Below are positions 1 through 8,510 of a DNA stretch of 64,000 nt, in pieces. This DNA comes from Nocardioides dokdonensis FR1436 (GTDB lineage: Bacteria; Actinomycetota; Actinomycetes; Propionibacteriales; Nocardioidaceae). The stretch covers positions 992,001 through 1,056,000 of the forward strand of contig NZ_CP015079.1 in assembly GCF_001653335.1 (NCBI RefSeq), read 5' to 3'. A program made the position numbers and the translations under genes. The stretch's first letter is position 1. The number at the start of each line of letters is the position of its first letter. The notes beneath the pieces were generated by a model. That model did not search any database. It worked only from the letters and a program-made list of their open reading frames with translations, and had not been told where the DNA came from.

Positions 1-808
1 CGTACGCCGCTCGGCAGGCGTCGTTCTCGGCGACCTGCTCGCTGAGGTGCACGTGCAGCGGCCGCCCGCGGGCCGCCTCGACGACCGTCGGGAGCTGGTC
101 GCGGGGCACGGCGCGCACCGAGTGCACGGCCGCGCCGACGACGACGTGGTCGTCGGCGCCGGTGGCGGCGTCGAGGGCCTCGACCCGCTGGGCCCACCGA
201 TCGGCGTCCCCGTCGGTGTAGCGGACCTGGGCTCCCTCGACCGGGGCACCGAACCCGGAGGAGAGGTAGCAGGTGTCGAGCAGCGCGATCCGCAGCCCGG
301 CACGGCGCGCGGCCTCGACCAGCACCAGGCCGGTCTCGTTGGGCTCGGCGTAGGCCCGGCCGTCCGGGGCGTGGTGCAGGTAGTGGAACTCCCCGACCGT
401 CGTGATCCCGACGGCCACCATTTCGCGGTAGAGCGCCGTGGCCAGGTCGAGGTGGTCGTCGGGGTCCAGCCGACCGGCCAGGTCGTACATCTGCTCGCGC
501 CAGGTCCAGAACGTCCCGCCCCCGCGCTGGGTGCGCCCCCGCAGCGCCCGGTGGAAGGCGTGGCTGTGCTGGTTGGCCAGGCCGGGGAGGGTGAGGCCGG
601 GGACCCGCGCGGTTTCCCCGGGTACCCGGGGAAACCGTAGGCGAGAGGGTGTTGCAGCACCCGAACCCCTACGGGATCCCCCCAACGCCTCGACCCTGGT
701 GAACCGGCCCGCCTCGATCTCGACCAGGACGTCGTCCACGACCCGGTCCTCGACCCAGGCGCGCTCGAGCAGGTACGACGACACCGGCCCACTCACCGGC
801 CCACTCAC
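1..808 (-). CDS. hutF: Formimidoylglutamate deiminase HutF (partial)
   Basis: Amidohydrolase-superfamily enzyme that converts N-formimidoyl-L-glutamate to N-formyl-L-glutamate and ammonia in histidine degradation. The visible N-terminal 269 codons hold the metal-binding motif ANQHSHAFHRALRG, then EFHYLHH, a segment ending in VVVGAAVHSVRAV and the motif PLHVHLSEQ, in the order expected for HutF. The gene runs off the left edge, so its C-terminus is missing. A GTG at 808 overlaps the stop of the upstream amidase gene (GTGA), and a second in-frame GTG lies at 796. About 25 residues between VEALGG and RVPGL are encoded by a strongly palindromic DNA block (see 610-674) and look foreign to the family. 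Family assignment is confident; the exact start is not. Confidence 0.88.
   Translation of the reverse strand, partial: MSGPVSGPVSSYLLERAWVEDRVVDDVLVEIEAGRFTRVEALGGSRRGSGAATPSRLRFPRVPGETARVPGLTLPGLANQHSHAFHRALRGRTQRGGGTFWTWREQMYDLAGRLDPDDHLDLATALYREMVAVGITTVGEFHYLHHAPDGRAYAEPNETGLVLVEAARRAGLRIALLDTCYLSSGFGAPVEGAQVRYTDGDADRWAQRVEALDAATGADDHVVVGAAVHSVRAVPRDQLPTVVEAARGRPLHVHLSEQVAENDACRAAY
610..674. repeat. Palindromic element inside hutF
   Basis: A perfect 28-bp palindrome (610-637, centre GGGTACCC) abuts a compound hairpin whose outer arms CCGTAGG (635-641) and CCTACGG (668-674) enclose inner arms GGGTG (647-651) and CACCC (658-662). The block is read in frame within hutF just before the metal-binding motif. 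It resembles a REP/MITE-type repeat that entered a coding region without breaking the frame. Confidence 0.7.
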
Positions 809-2034
809 CGGCACAGCCGCTCGAGGGTGTCGGCGAGGGCGTCGACGCCGACCAGGCAGTCGGGCACCGTCGCCGACTCGGCCGGGGAGTGCGAGACGCC
901 GGAGGGGTTGCGCACGAACAGCATCACCGTGGGGATGCCCGCGGTCGAGAGGACGCCGGCGTCGTGGCCGGCCTGGGTGGGCAGCACCGGCCAGTCGCCG
1001 ACAGCGTGGTCGCCGGCGACGTGGCGGGCCAGGGCGGGGTCGAAGGTCACCAGCCCGGACACGGACTCCGCGACCACCCGCACCGCGGTGCCGTCAGTCT
1101 CGGCGCGCTGCTGGGCCCGGCGCTCCACGGCGGCGACGAGCTCGGAGAGCGCGGCCTCGTCCTCGCAGCGGGCGTCGAGCCAGCCGGTGACCCGCGAGGG
1201 CACGGCGTTGGTGCCGTTCGGCTCGACCTCGATCCGGCCGAACGTGGCGCGGGCCCCGGTGAGACGGGCCTGCTCGTCGGCCGCCAGCGCCGTCATCGCG
1301 TAGGTGAGCATCGGGTCGGCGCGGTCCTCCATCCGCGTGGTGCCGGCGTGGTCGGCCGTGCCGGTCATCTCGAACCGGTAGCGCCCGTGCGGCCAGATCC
1401 CGCTCGCCACCCCGATCGCGTGGCCCAGGTCGACCAGCGCCCGGCCCTGCTCGACGTGCAGCTCCACGAACGTGGTCACCCCGGCCAGCAGGTCGCGGGC
1501 GTCGCCGGCGCCCGGGTCGAGCCCGGGCAGGTCCACCGCGGCCAGCGCGTCGGGCAGCGCCACCCCGTCCCGGTCGCGCAGCTCGCGCGCGTGCTCCCAG
1601 GTGGTGGCCCCGGTCAGCAGCCGTGAACCCAGGCAGGCCAGCCCGAAGCGCGAGCCCTCCTCCTCGACGAACACCGAGACCCCGATCGGGCGCGAGGGCA
1701 CCACCCCGCGCTCGCGCATCCGGTCCACCGCCGCGAGCGCGGAGACCACGCCGAGGGGGCCGTCGTACGCGCCGCCGTCGAGGACGGAGTCGAGGTGCGA
1801 GCCGGTCAGCAGCCGCTCGTCAGGCCGGGTCGCGTGCTCCTCGCCCCACCAGCCCACGAGGTTGCCCAGGCCGTCGCCCTCGAGGCGCAGCCCCCGGGCG
1901 GTGCAGGCCTCGACGAACCACGACCGCAGCTCGCTCTCGGCCGTGCGGAACGGCTGGCGGAAGTAGCCGCCGCTCTGCGCCGAGCGTCCCACCGGGCTGA
2001 GCGCGCCCCACATGGCCTCGAAGTCATCAGCCAC
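805..2034 (-). CDS. M20-family amidase (allantoate amidohydrolase / N-carbamoyl amino acid hydrolase type)
   Basis: Zinc-dependent amidase of the HyuC/AllC branch of the M20 family, 409 residues from the chosen GTG at 2034. Metal and substrate motifs are in the usual order: GSHLDSVLDGGAYDGPLG, FVEEEGSRFG, VELHVEQG, TADHAGTTRMEDRADP and TQAGHDAGVLSTAG. The frame stays open to 2136, but that extension runs into the divergent nitroreductase gene and looks non-coding. The stop overlaps the hutF start, so the two are probably co-transcribed. The family acts on N-carbamoyl or similar N-acyl amino acids. Next to hutF, the product could hydrolyse N-formylglutamate in place of HutG, which is an inference from position only. 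Confidence 0.85.
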   Translation of the reverse strand: MADDFEAMWGALSPVGRSAQSGGYFRQPFRTAESELRSWFVEACTARGLRLEGDGLGNLVGWWGEEHATRPDERLLTGSHLDSVLDGGAYDGPLGVVSALAAVDRMRERGVVPSRPIGVSVFVEEEGSRFGLACLGSRLLTGATTWEHARELRDRDGVALPDALAAVDLPGLDPGAGDARDLLAGVTTFVELHVEQGRALVDLGHAIGVASGIWPHGRYRFEMTGTADHAGTTRMEDRADPMLTYAMTALAADEQARLTGARATFGRIEVEPNGTNAVPSRVTGWLDARCEDEAALSELVAAVERRAQQRAETDGTAVRVVAESVSGLVTFDPALARHVAGDHAVGDWPVLPTQAGHDAGVLSTAGIPTVMLFVRNPSGVSHSPAESATVPDCLVGVDALADTLERLCR

Positions 2035-2092
2035 GGTGCCATCTGCCTCTCGACTCGCTCTGCTCCCGCTGCTCACAGCCATAATCAGCGCC

Positions 2093-2713
2093 ATGGAGTT
2101 CCAGGACGTCGTCCGTCGCCGCCGGATGGTGCGCAACTACGCCGAGCGGCCGGTCGAGCGCGCCCAGGTCGACCGGATGCTCGACAACGCCACCCGCGCG
2201 CCCAACGCCGGCTTCAGCCAGGGCTGGTCGTTCCTGGTGCTCGACACCCCCGACGACGTACGCCGCTTCTGGCGTGCGACCTCCGACGACGTCGACGCAC
2301 CGGACCGCTGGCTGGCGGGGATGATGCGCGCGCCGGTCGTGATCGTGCCGTGCAGCAGCCGCGCGGCCTACCTCGACCGCTACGCACAACCCGACAAGGA
2401 CGGCACCCGGCGTCGCAACGGCTCGCCGGCGGGCGACCCGTGGACGGTGCCCTACTGGCACATGGACGCGGCGATGGCCAGCCTGCTGATCCTGCAGACC
2501 GCCGTCGACGAGGGCCTGGGCGCCTGCTTCTTCGGGCTGCCGCCGCACCGCGAGCCCGAGGTGCGCGACGAGTTCGCGATGCCCGACGACGTCGACCCGA
2601 TCGGCGTGATCACCGTCGGACACCGCGCCGAGGACCCCGGCAGCACGGGGTCGCCCGCCAGCCGCCGACGCCGCCCCACCGACGACGTGGTGCACCGGGG
2701 CGGCTGGGGCTGA
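2093..2713 (+). CDS. Nitroreductase-family FMN oxidoreductase
   Basis: NAD(P)H/FMN-dependent nitroreductase-fold protein of 206 residues. The N-terminal flavin-phosphate motif (FQDVVRRRRMVRNYAERPV), the APNAGFSQGWSFLVL segment and the C-terminal DEGLGACFFGLPP and PIGVITVGH strands match the family. The ATG at 2093 is preferred over the open frame from 2012, because the upstream part overlaps the divergent amidase gene start. It is transcribed away from the hut-side genes across a gap of about 60 bp. The natural substrate cannot be read from sequence. Confidence 0.88.
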   Translation: MEFQDVVRRRRMVRNYAERPVERAQVDRMLDNATRAPNAGFSQGWSFLVLDTPDDVRRFWRATSDDVDAPDRWLAGMMRAPVVIVPCSSRAAYLDRYAQPDKDGTRRRNGSPAGDPWTVPYWHMDAAMASLLILQTAVDEGLGACFFGLPPHREPEVRDEFAMPDDVDPIGVITVGHRAEDPGSTGSPASRRRRPTDDVVHRGGWG

Positions 2714-2875
2714 GCGCGGATGGCAGGAGGACACGCCCCCAGTCCAGCCACCCGCCCGCCCCCGGTCAACGACCCCCACCGCCCTGCTGTCTCGGATGCG
2801 AGACCCGCCTCCCGGCCGCCCGAAACCACCGCGTTCCGCCGCGCCGGACACCCCGCGCGGCGTAGCCTGCCGCCG

Positions 2876-4243
2876 GTGACCTTGAGGGAGGGCGCGGAGC
2901 AGCACCGCGCGGTGGGCAAGCTGCAGGCGCTGGTGCGGATCCCGACGGTGAGCCACCGCGACCCCGCACAGGTCGACACGGCGGCCTTCGACGCCTTCCT
3001 CGAGGAGCTCGAGCGGCAGTTCCCGCTGCTCCACGAGCACCTGCACCTGACGCGGGTGCACACCCACGGCCTGCTCCTCCACTGGCGCGGGTCCAGCGAC
3101 GAGCGCCCCGTGGTGCTGATGGCGCACCTCGACGTGGTCCCCGTCGAGGGCGAGTGGCAGCACCCGCCCTTCTCGGCCGCGATCGCCGACGGCTGCATCT
3201 GGGGCCGCGGCACCCTCGACGACAAGGGCTGCCTGGTCGGCATCTGCGAGGCCGTCGAGACCCTCCTGGAGCGCGGGCACACCCCCGCCCAGGACCTGTG
3301 GCTCTCCTTCGGCTGCGACGAGGAGGTCTTCGGGCTCGCCGCGCCCCTGGCCGTCGCCGAGCTGCGCCAGCGCGGCGTACGCCCGTGGTTCGTGCTCGAC
3401 GAGGGCGGCGCGATCGCGTCCGAGGCGTTCCCCGGCGTGGGGGCGCCGATCGGGGTCATCGGGGTCACCGAGAAGGGCACCACCTCGGTCGAGCTGCGCG
3501 CGGAGGGCCGCGGCGGGCACGCCTCCACCCCGGCGCGCAACGGCCCGACCGCCCGGATCGCCCGCGCCATCACCGCCCTGGAGAGGGCCCCGCTGCCGGC
3601 GAGCCTGCCCGGCCCCACCATCGAGCTCTTCCGCCGGCTGGCCCCGCACGCGCCGCTCCCGCTGCGCCCGCTGATGGCCCGCGCCGACCGGCTGCGCCCG
3701 GTGCTGACCCGCGCCCTGCTCGCCGCCGGCCCCGAGACCGCCGCGATGGCGCGCACCACGGTCGCCGTGACCACGCTGTCCGGCTCCCCGGCGCTCAACG
3801 TCATCGCCAGCACCGCCCGCGCCGGGGTCAACCTGCGCCTCATGGTCGGCGACACCGTGTCCGACGTGCTGGCCCACGTGCGGCGCACCGTCGGCGACGG
3901 CGTCGAGGTGGACGTCCTCGAGTCGGGCGAGGCCAGCCCCGTCTCGCCGTACTCCGTGGTCGACGGCGCCGGTGGCTACACCGAGGTCGACGAGGCGTTC
4001 GCGCTGCTCGAGGACACCATCACCGAGGTCTTCCCCGACGCCGTGCCGGCGCCGTACGTGATGATGGCCGCCACCGACTCGCGCCACTTCACCGCGATCT
4101 GCGAGCGCGTCTACCGCTTCGCGCCGTTCCGGATGACCAAGGCGCAGCGCGAGTCGATCCACTCCTACGACGAGCACCTCGGCGTCGAGGCCTTCCTCGA
4201 CGGCGTCGACTGGTACCGCCGACTCATCGAGAGGCTCCCGTGA
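2876..4243 (+). CDS. M20/M25/M40 family metallopeptidase
   Basis: Di-zinc peptidase or deacylase of about 455 residues. It carries MAHLDVVPVE (first zinc His and catalytic Asp), WGRGTLDDKG (bridging Asp), GCDEEVFG (catalytic and metal Glu), the dimerisation lid segment RGGHASTPA, and DSRHF and IHSYDEHLGVEAF near the C-terminus, as in carboxypeptidase-S-like enzymes. The GTG at 2876 is chosen because the preceding open frame from 2720 is proline- and arginine-rich and lacks domain similarity. The stop overlaps the start of the MFS gene (GTGA), suggesting translational coupling of peptide or N-acyl amino acid hydrolysis with transport. There is no signal peptide. Confidence 0.87.
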   Translation: MTLREGAEQHRAVGKLQALVRIPTVSHRDPAQVDTAAFDAFLEELERQFPLLHEHLHLTRVHTHGLLLHWRGSSDERPVVLMAHLDVVPVEGEWQHPPFSAAIADGCIWGRGTLDDKGCLVGICEAVETLLERGHTPAQDLWLSFGCDEEVFGLAAPLAVAELRQRGVRPWFVLDEGGAIASEAFPGVGAPIGVIGVTEKGTTSVELRAEGRGGHASTPARNGPTARIARAITALERAPLPASLPGPTIELFRRLAPHAPLPLRPLMARADRLRPVLTRALLAAGPETAAMARTTVAVTTLSGSPALNVIASTARAGVNLRLMVGDTVSDVLAHVRRTVGDGVEVDVLESGEASPVSPYSVVDGAGGYTEVDEAFALLEDTITEVFPDAVPAPYVMMAATDSRHFTAICERVYRFAPFRMTKAQRESIHSYDEHLGVEAFLDGVDWYRRLIERLP

Positions 4244-5721
4244 CCACGACTCCCCCCGCCCCGACCCGGTCCGGCACCACGCCCGGCGTCCGCGGCCTGG
4301 CCACGCTCGTCGGCTTCCTCGTCGTCGTGGAGCTGGCCAGCGGCATCCTGCAGGGCTACTACACGCCGATCTTCAGCGACATCGCGGCGCACCTGGGCAT
4401 CCAGGACGCCGACGTCAACTGGTTCGAGGCGGCCCAGCTGCTGGTGTCGGCGCTGTGCGTGCCGCCGCTGGCCCGGCTGGGCGACCTGGTGGGGCACAAG
4501 AAGGTGCTGCTGATCTCGACCGCGGTGACCGCGGTCGGCTCGTGGGGGGTGGCGTTCGCGCCGTCCTTCGAGACCTTCCTCGTCGCCTGGGCGCTCCAGG
4601 GCTTCTACGTCGTCTGGCTGCCACTGGAGGTCGCGATCATCTACCGCCGCACCGCCGGCACCGGGCGCCAGGGCGTGCTGACCCGGCGCTCGGCCGCGGT
4701 CCTGGTCGGGGCCCTCGAGCTGGCCGTCATCATCGGCGCGCTCACCTCGGGGACGCTCGTCGAGGCCACCTCGATGACGGTGCTGCTCGCCCTGCCTGCG
4801 GTCGTGGTCACCGTGTGCTTCGTGGTGATCTGGGTCGGCATCGACGACACCCCCGGCGAGGCCACCGGCGGGTTCGACTGGCCCGGCCTGGGCCTGGTCA
4901 CCACCGCACTGCTGCTGGTGATGGGGGGCCTGATCGCGGTCCGTCTCCAGGGCCCCGGCAGCCTCCTGCCGTGGCTGCTGATCGGCGCCGGCCTGCTGGT
5001 GCTGGTGCCGTTCCACCGCGTCGAGGCAGCGCGCGCCGACCCGATGATCGACGTGCGCCTGCTGGCCACGCGCGGGCAGTGGCCGGTGCAGCTGACCGCG
5101 TTCCTCTTCGGCATCTCCGTGCTCGGCGCGCAGATCCCCCTGTCCACCTTCGCGCGCACGGACCCCGAGGTGACGGGCTACGGGCTCGGCGCGGACGCCG
5201 CCTTCGTCTCCACGCTGGTCGGCGTCTACGTCGTCTTCCTCGCCATCGGCGCCCTCACGCTGCCGCTCAGCGCGCGCCTGCTCGGCCCCCGCGGCGCGCT
5301 GGTCGGCGGCGCGCTGCTGGTGGCGCTGGGCTACGGGCTGTTCCTGCCCTTCCACGACTCCACGACCCAGACGCTGCTCAACATGGCGATCGCCGGCCTC
5401 GGCTCGGGCGCCCTGGTCGCCGCGCTGCCGGCCACCGCGGCGGCCGCGGCCCCGGCCGACCGGACCGGATTCGCGACCGGGATGACCAACGCGACCAAGA
5501 CCGTCGGCGGCGCCTTCGCCAGCTCGGTGTTCGCGATCGCCCTGGCCTCGACAGGGTCCCTCGACGAGCCGGGCGCCGGGCAGGCCCCGCTGTCGGGCTA
5601 CCTGACCGTGTGGGCGATCTGCTCGGTCTCGGCCGTCGCCGCCGCGCTGGTGCTGCTGATGATGCCGCGTCCGGTCGAGGCCGGGCCCGAGGCGGCGGTC
5701 GACGTGGTGCCGGTCCTCTGA
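4240..5721 (+). CDS. MFS transporter (14-TM drug/H+ antiporter type)
   Basis: Major facilitator superfamily permease of 493 residues starting at a GTG that overlaps the peptidase stop. Hydrophobic segments run along the whole protein (first LATLVGFLVVVELASGIL, last YLTVWAICSVSAVAAALVLLMM), in a number suiting the 14-helix class. The loop motif LARLGDLVGHKKVL corresponds to the MFS motif A between helices 2 and 3. Coupling to the M20 peptidase gene suggests the pair handles a common substrate or product, but specificity is unknown. Confidence 0.87.
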   Translation: MTTTPPAPTRSGTTPGVRGLATLVGFLVVVELASGILQGYYTPIFSDIAAHLGIQDADVNWFEAAQLLVSALCVPPLARLGDLVGHKKVLLISTAVTAVGSWGVAFAPSFETFLVAWALQGFYVVWLPLEVAIIYRRTAGTGRQGVLTRRSAAVLVGALELAVIIGALTSGTLVEATSMTVLLALPAVVVTVCFVVIWVGIDDTPGEATGGFDWPGLGLVTTALLLVMGGLIAVRLQGPGSLLPWLLIGAGLLVLVPFHRVEAARADPMIDVRLLATRGQWPVQLTAFLFGISVLGAQIPLSTFARTDPEVTGYGLGADAAFVSTLVGVYVVFLAIGALTLPLSARLLGPRGALVGGALLVALGYGLFLPFHDSTTQTLLNMAIAGLGSGALVAALPATAAAAAPADRTGFATGMTNATKTVGGAFASSVFAIALASTGSLDEPGAGQAPLSGYLTVWAICSVSAVAAALVLLMMPRPVEAGPEAAVDVVPVL

Positions 5722-5781
5722 CCACCTGTCTGGGTACCCGGGCTCACGACTGACCGGGCGTCCACGGGGCAGGCTGTGCCC

Positions 5782-6147
5782 ATGGACTCGCAGACCGGCC
5801 CCACCCCGACGACGTACGGCGCCGCGCCGCCGACCGCCCACCCCGCCCAGGTCCGCACGGCCTACCGGATCGCGGCGTGGATCGTGCTGGCGCTCAGCGC
5901 CCCCGTGCTGGTCGGCGCGGTGGTCCTGTGCGTGTACGCCGCCACCGACCCCGGCGAGTACTCCTCCTTCGGCTACCTCTTCGCCCTCTTCCTGCTGGTG
6001 CCCATGGGTGTGGCCCTGTCGCTGCTCGCGGCCGCGCACTGGCTGCGGCACCGCTCCCCCGTGTTCTCGCTGGTGCTGGCCTGCGTCGCGGCGGCCGGGA
6101 TGACGTGGCTGGCGCTCGGCGCCCTCAGCATGCTGGTCCCCATGTGA
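5782..6147 (+). CDS. Small membrane protein, function unknown
   Basis: About 121 residues with a proline/threonine-rich cytoplasmic N-terminus, then three hydrophobic helices (AAWIVLALSAPVLVGAVVLCVYA, YLFALFLLVPMGVALSLLAAA and VFSLVLACVAAAGMTWLALGAL). The ATG at 5782 is chosen; an in-frame GTG sits two codons earlier. Its stop overlaps the GTG of the next gene, another three-helix membrane protein, so the two may form a complex. I do not recognise the family. Confidence 0.7.
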   Translation: MDSQTGPTPTTYGAAPPTAHPAQVRTAYRIAAWIVLALSAPVLVGAVVLCVYAATDPGEYSSFGYLFALFLLVPMGVALSLLAAAHWLRHRSPVFSLVLACVAAAGMTWLALGALSMLVPM

Positions 6148-6497
6148 GGCCGCCGCCCGGCTCGGTCGACCGCTCGCCACGCGGCTCCCCCGCGCCCGCC
6201 GGCGCGGCGTACGCGGTGCCGGCGCTGCTGGCCCTGGTGCCCAGCTGCCTGGCCCTGGCCGGGGCCGTCGCCCTGTCGGCCCGCGCCTGGGTCGACACCG
6301 ACCCGTGGGCGGGCGTGGGCTTCGTCTACGCCGTCATCATGGCGGCCCCCGCGCTGACGTCGCTGACCCTGCTCGTCGTGGCCCACCGGTCGCGGCGGCA
6401 CAGCCCCGGCACGAGCCAGGCGCTGGCCTGGACCGCCCTCGCGGTGATCGGACTGGCCGGCCTCGCCGCGGTCGGACGGCTCGGGTGGGCTGCCTAG
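6144..6497 (+). CDS. Small membrane protein, function unknown
   Basis: About 117 residues starting at a GTG that overlaps the previous stop (GTGA), with three hydrophobic segments (YAVPALLALVPSCLALAGAVAL, VGFVYAVIMAAPALTSLTLLVVA and ALAWTALAVIGLAGLAAVGRL). Its layout mirrors the preceding protein, as if the two arose by duplication or serve as partners. There are no catalytic motifs and no recognised family. Confidence 0.62.
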   Translation: MRPPPGSVDRSPRGSPAPAGAAYAVPALLALVPSCLALAGAVALSARAWVDTDPWAGVGFVYAVIMAAPALTSLTLLVVAHRSRRHSPGTSQALAWTALAVIGLAGLAAVGRLGWAA

Positions 6498-6521
6498 GAT
6501 CGGGTCAGGGAGGTGGTGACC

Positions 6522-7121
6522 ATGTCCGACCCGTCCGACCACTCCGAGCAGCCCCGGCGCGCAGACGGCGCGCCCCCCGCCGACGCCTCGCACACCGCCG
6601 ACGAGATCGAGCGCCAGAAACGCAGCGGCGAGAGCGCGGCTGCGGCGCGGATCGGCAACCAGGCGTTGTGGGTCGACCAGCAGATCCGGGTGGCGATGGC
6701 CCAGGGCGAGTTCGACGACCTGCCCGGCAGCGGCCGACCGATCGCGGACCTCGGCACCGAGCACGATCCCGACTGGTGGGTCAAGCGGCTGGTGGAGCGC
6801 GAGCAGATCACCGGTGTGCTGCCGCCGAGCCTGCAGCTGCGCCGCGACGACGCCGGGCTCGACGACCTCCTCGACGCGCTCACGGTCGAGAGCGAGGCCC
6901 GCCGCGAGGTCGAGGACTTCAACGCTCGCGTGATCCGGGCGCGCTACACCGTCGTCGACGGCACGCCCCCGCTCATCACCATGCCGCGCGACGTCGAGGC
7001 GACCCTCGGCGCCTGGCGCGAGCGGCGTACGGCGCGGGTGGCGGCGATGCGCGCCCAGGCCCAGGCTCAGGCCGCCGCGGCCCGGGCTCCCCGCCGCCCC
7101 TGGTGGCGCCGCCACCCCTGA
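6522..7121 (+). CDS. DUF1992 (DnaJ-homologue subfamily C member 28-like) protein
   Basis: About 199 residues. The central region (RIGNQALWVDQQIRVAMAQGEFDDLPGSGRPI) matches the DUF1992 domain, including its conserved LPGxGxPI signature, followed by the DPDWWVKRLVEREQI segment. The C-terminus is an Ala/Gln/Arg-rich low-complexity tail. A GGGAGG ribosome-binding site lies upstream, and the ATG at 6522 is used rather than the GTG codons just before it. The biochemical role of DUF1992 is not established. The gene ends immediately before the 22-bp-period repeat array. Confidence 0.82.
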   Translation: MSDPSDHSEQPRRADGAPPADASHTADEIERQKRSGESAAAARIGNQALWVDQQIRVAMAQGEFDDLPGSGRPIADLGTEHDPDWWVKRLVEREQITGVLPPSLQLRRDDAGLDDLLDALTVESEARREVEDFNARVIRARYTVVDGTPPLITMPRDVEATLGAWRERRTARVAAMRAQAQAQAAAARAPRRPWWRRHP

Positions 7122-7126
7122 CCGCC

Positions 7127-7335
7127 GAGCGGTCACTTTCGCACCACCGAGCGGTCAGTTCTGCACCCTCGAGCGGTCACTTTCGCACCACCGAGCAGTC
7201 AGCTCTGCACCCTCGACCGGTCAGCTGCGTACGACGCCCGGTCGCGGCCGCGGACCCACCGGAGCCGCCCGAGGTGCAGATGTGACTGCTCGCAGGTGCA
7301 GAGCTGACCGGTCGGTGGTGCAGAAGTGACTGCTC
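7127..7335. repeat. Eight-copy 22-bp-period repeat array (5 direct, 3 inverted)
   Basis: A unit of about 20 bp (consensus GAGCGGTCAC/G..GCACC) begins at 7127, 7149, 7171, 7193 and 7215, exactly every 22 bp. It returns in inverted orientation with GTGCAG cores at 7274, 7296 and 7318, again every 22 bp. Copies 1 and 3 share one variant (CACTTTCGCACC), while copies 2 and 4 share another (CAGTTCTGCACC type), giving a 44-bp higher-order repeat. Transcripts could fold the direct arm onto the inverted arm. The array fills most of the gap between the DUF1992 gene and the CoA-ester lyase gene. Confidence 0.85.
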
Positions 7336-7414
7336 GTGCGGGGACCAGCACCATCCCGTTCACTGTCAGATCGGTCATACCCAGGGGTAACCGAGCGCTG
7401 CTACGTTCTCGCGC

Positions 7415-8509
7415 ATGCCCAGCTCCCACCGCAGCGCCAAGGACTTCTTCCGCCCTCTCGCCGTCGGCGCACCGACCCCGCCGACCGAGATCCCGGCCCG
7501 CCCGAGCCGCGCGATCCACTTCTTCGACCCCAGCAACGCGAAGATGGCGGCGAAGATCCCGCAGATGGTCGGCAGCGTCGACGTGCTGCTCGGCAACCTC
7601 GAGGACGCGGTCAAGGCCGACAACAAGCTGGCCGCCCGCGAGGGCCTGGTGAAGATCGCCCAGGAGACTGACTTCGGGCCCACCCAGCTGTGGACCCGCA
7701 TCAACGCGCTGGACAGCCCCTGGGTGCTCGACGACCTGACCACCCTGGTGCCCGCGATCGGGCACAAGCTCGACGTGATCATGGTGCCGAAGGTGCAGGG
7801 CGCCGAGGACATCCACTACGTCGACCGGCTCCTGGCCCAGCTCGAGGCGAAGGCCGGGCTCGAGAAGCCGATCCTGGTCCACGCGATCCTCGAGACCGCG
7901 CGCGGCGTGGCGAACGTCGAGGAGATCTGCGGCGCCAGCCCCCGCATGCAGGGCCTCTCCCTGGGCCCGGCCGACCTCGCGGCCGACCGTCGGATGAAGA
8001 CCACCCGCGTCGGCGGCGGACACCCCGGCTACCTGGTGCGCCAGGACCCGACCGGGTCCGGCGAGGACGCCATCAACGCCGAGCGCACGACGTACCAGCA
8101 GGACCTGTGGCACTACACGATCTCGCGGATGGTCGACGCCTGCGCCCTGCACGGCATCTACCCCTACTACGGCCCGTTCGGGGACATCGCCGACGTGGTG
8201 GCCTGCGAGGACCAGTTCCGCAACGCGTTCCTGCTCGGCTGCGTCGGCACCTGGAGCCTGCACCCGAAGCAGATCGCGATCGCCAACCGCGTCTTCAGCC
8301 CCAGCGTCGAGGACGTCACCCACGCCCGCCGCGTGGTCGCGGCCATGGGCGACGGCACCGGCGCGGTGATGCTCGACGGCAAGATGGAGGACGACGCCTC
8401 CCTCAAGCAGTGCCTGGTGATGGTCGACCTCGCCGAGGAGCTCGCCGCGATCGACCCCGAGCTGAAGAAGCAGTACGACGCGATCGAGCTGCCCGGAGAG
8501 AAGGCCTGA
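7415..8509 (+). CDS. HpcH/HpaI aldolase/citrate lyase family protein (malyl-CoA lyase-like)
   Basis: TIM-barrel CoA-ester lyase of 364 residues. Family features include the early acidic metal site [14 protein letters not shown], the [11 protein letters not shown] strand, [17 protein letters not shown] with the metal-binding Glu, [12 protein letters not shown], and the C-terminal [10 protein letters not shown] motif. This long form resembles L-malyl-CoA/beta-methylmalyl-CoA lyases, which cleave malyl-CoA to acetyl-CoA and glyoxylate. The next gene, one base downstream of its stop, encodes a shorter paralogue, so the pair is an operon. Exact substrate is inferred. Confidence 0.85.
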   Translation: MPSSHRSAKDFFRPLAVGAPTPPTEIPARPSRAIHFFDPSNAKMAAKIPQMVGSVDVLLGNLEDAVKADNKLAAREGLVKIAQETDFGPTQLWTRINALDSPWVLDDLTTLVPAIGHKLDVIMVPKVQGAEDIHYVDRLLAQLEAKAGLEKPILVHAILETARGVANVEEICGASPRMQGLSLGPADLAADRRMKTTRVGGGHPGYLVRQDPTGSGEDAINAERTTYQQDLWHYTISRMVDACALHGIYPYYGPFGDIADVVACEDQFRNAFLLGCVGTWSLHPKQIAIANRVFSPSVEDVTHARRVVAAMGDGTGAVMLDGKMEDDASLKQCLVMVDLAEELAAIDPELKKQYDAIELPGEKA

Positions 8510-8510
8510 G

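Noticed and set aside
2720..2875. N-terminal extension of the M20 peptidase
   Set aside because: Proline/arginine-rich and without domain content; the GTG at 2876 gives a normal family N-terminus.
7127..7335. CRISPR array
   Set aside because: Units are contiguous at 22 bp with no unique spacers, copies are inverted in the second half, and no cas genes are present.
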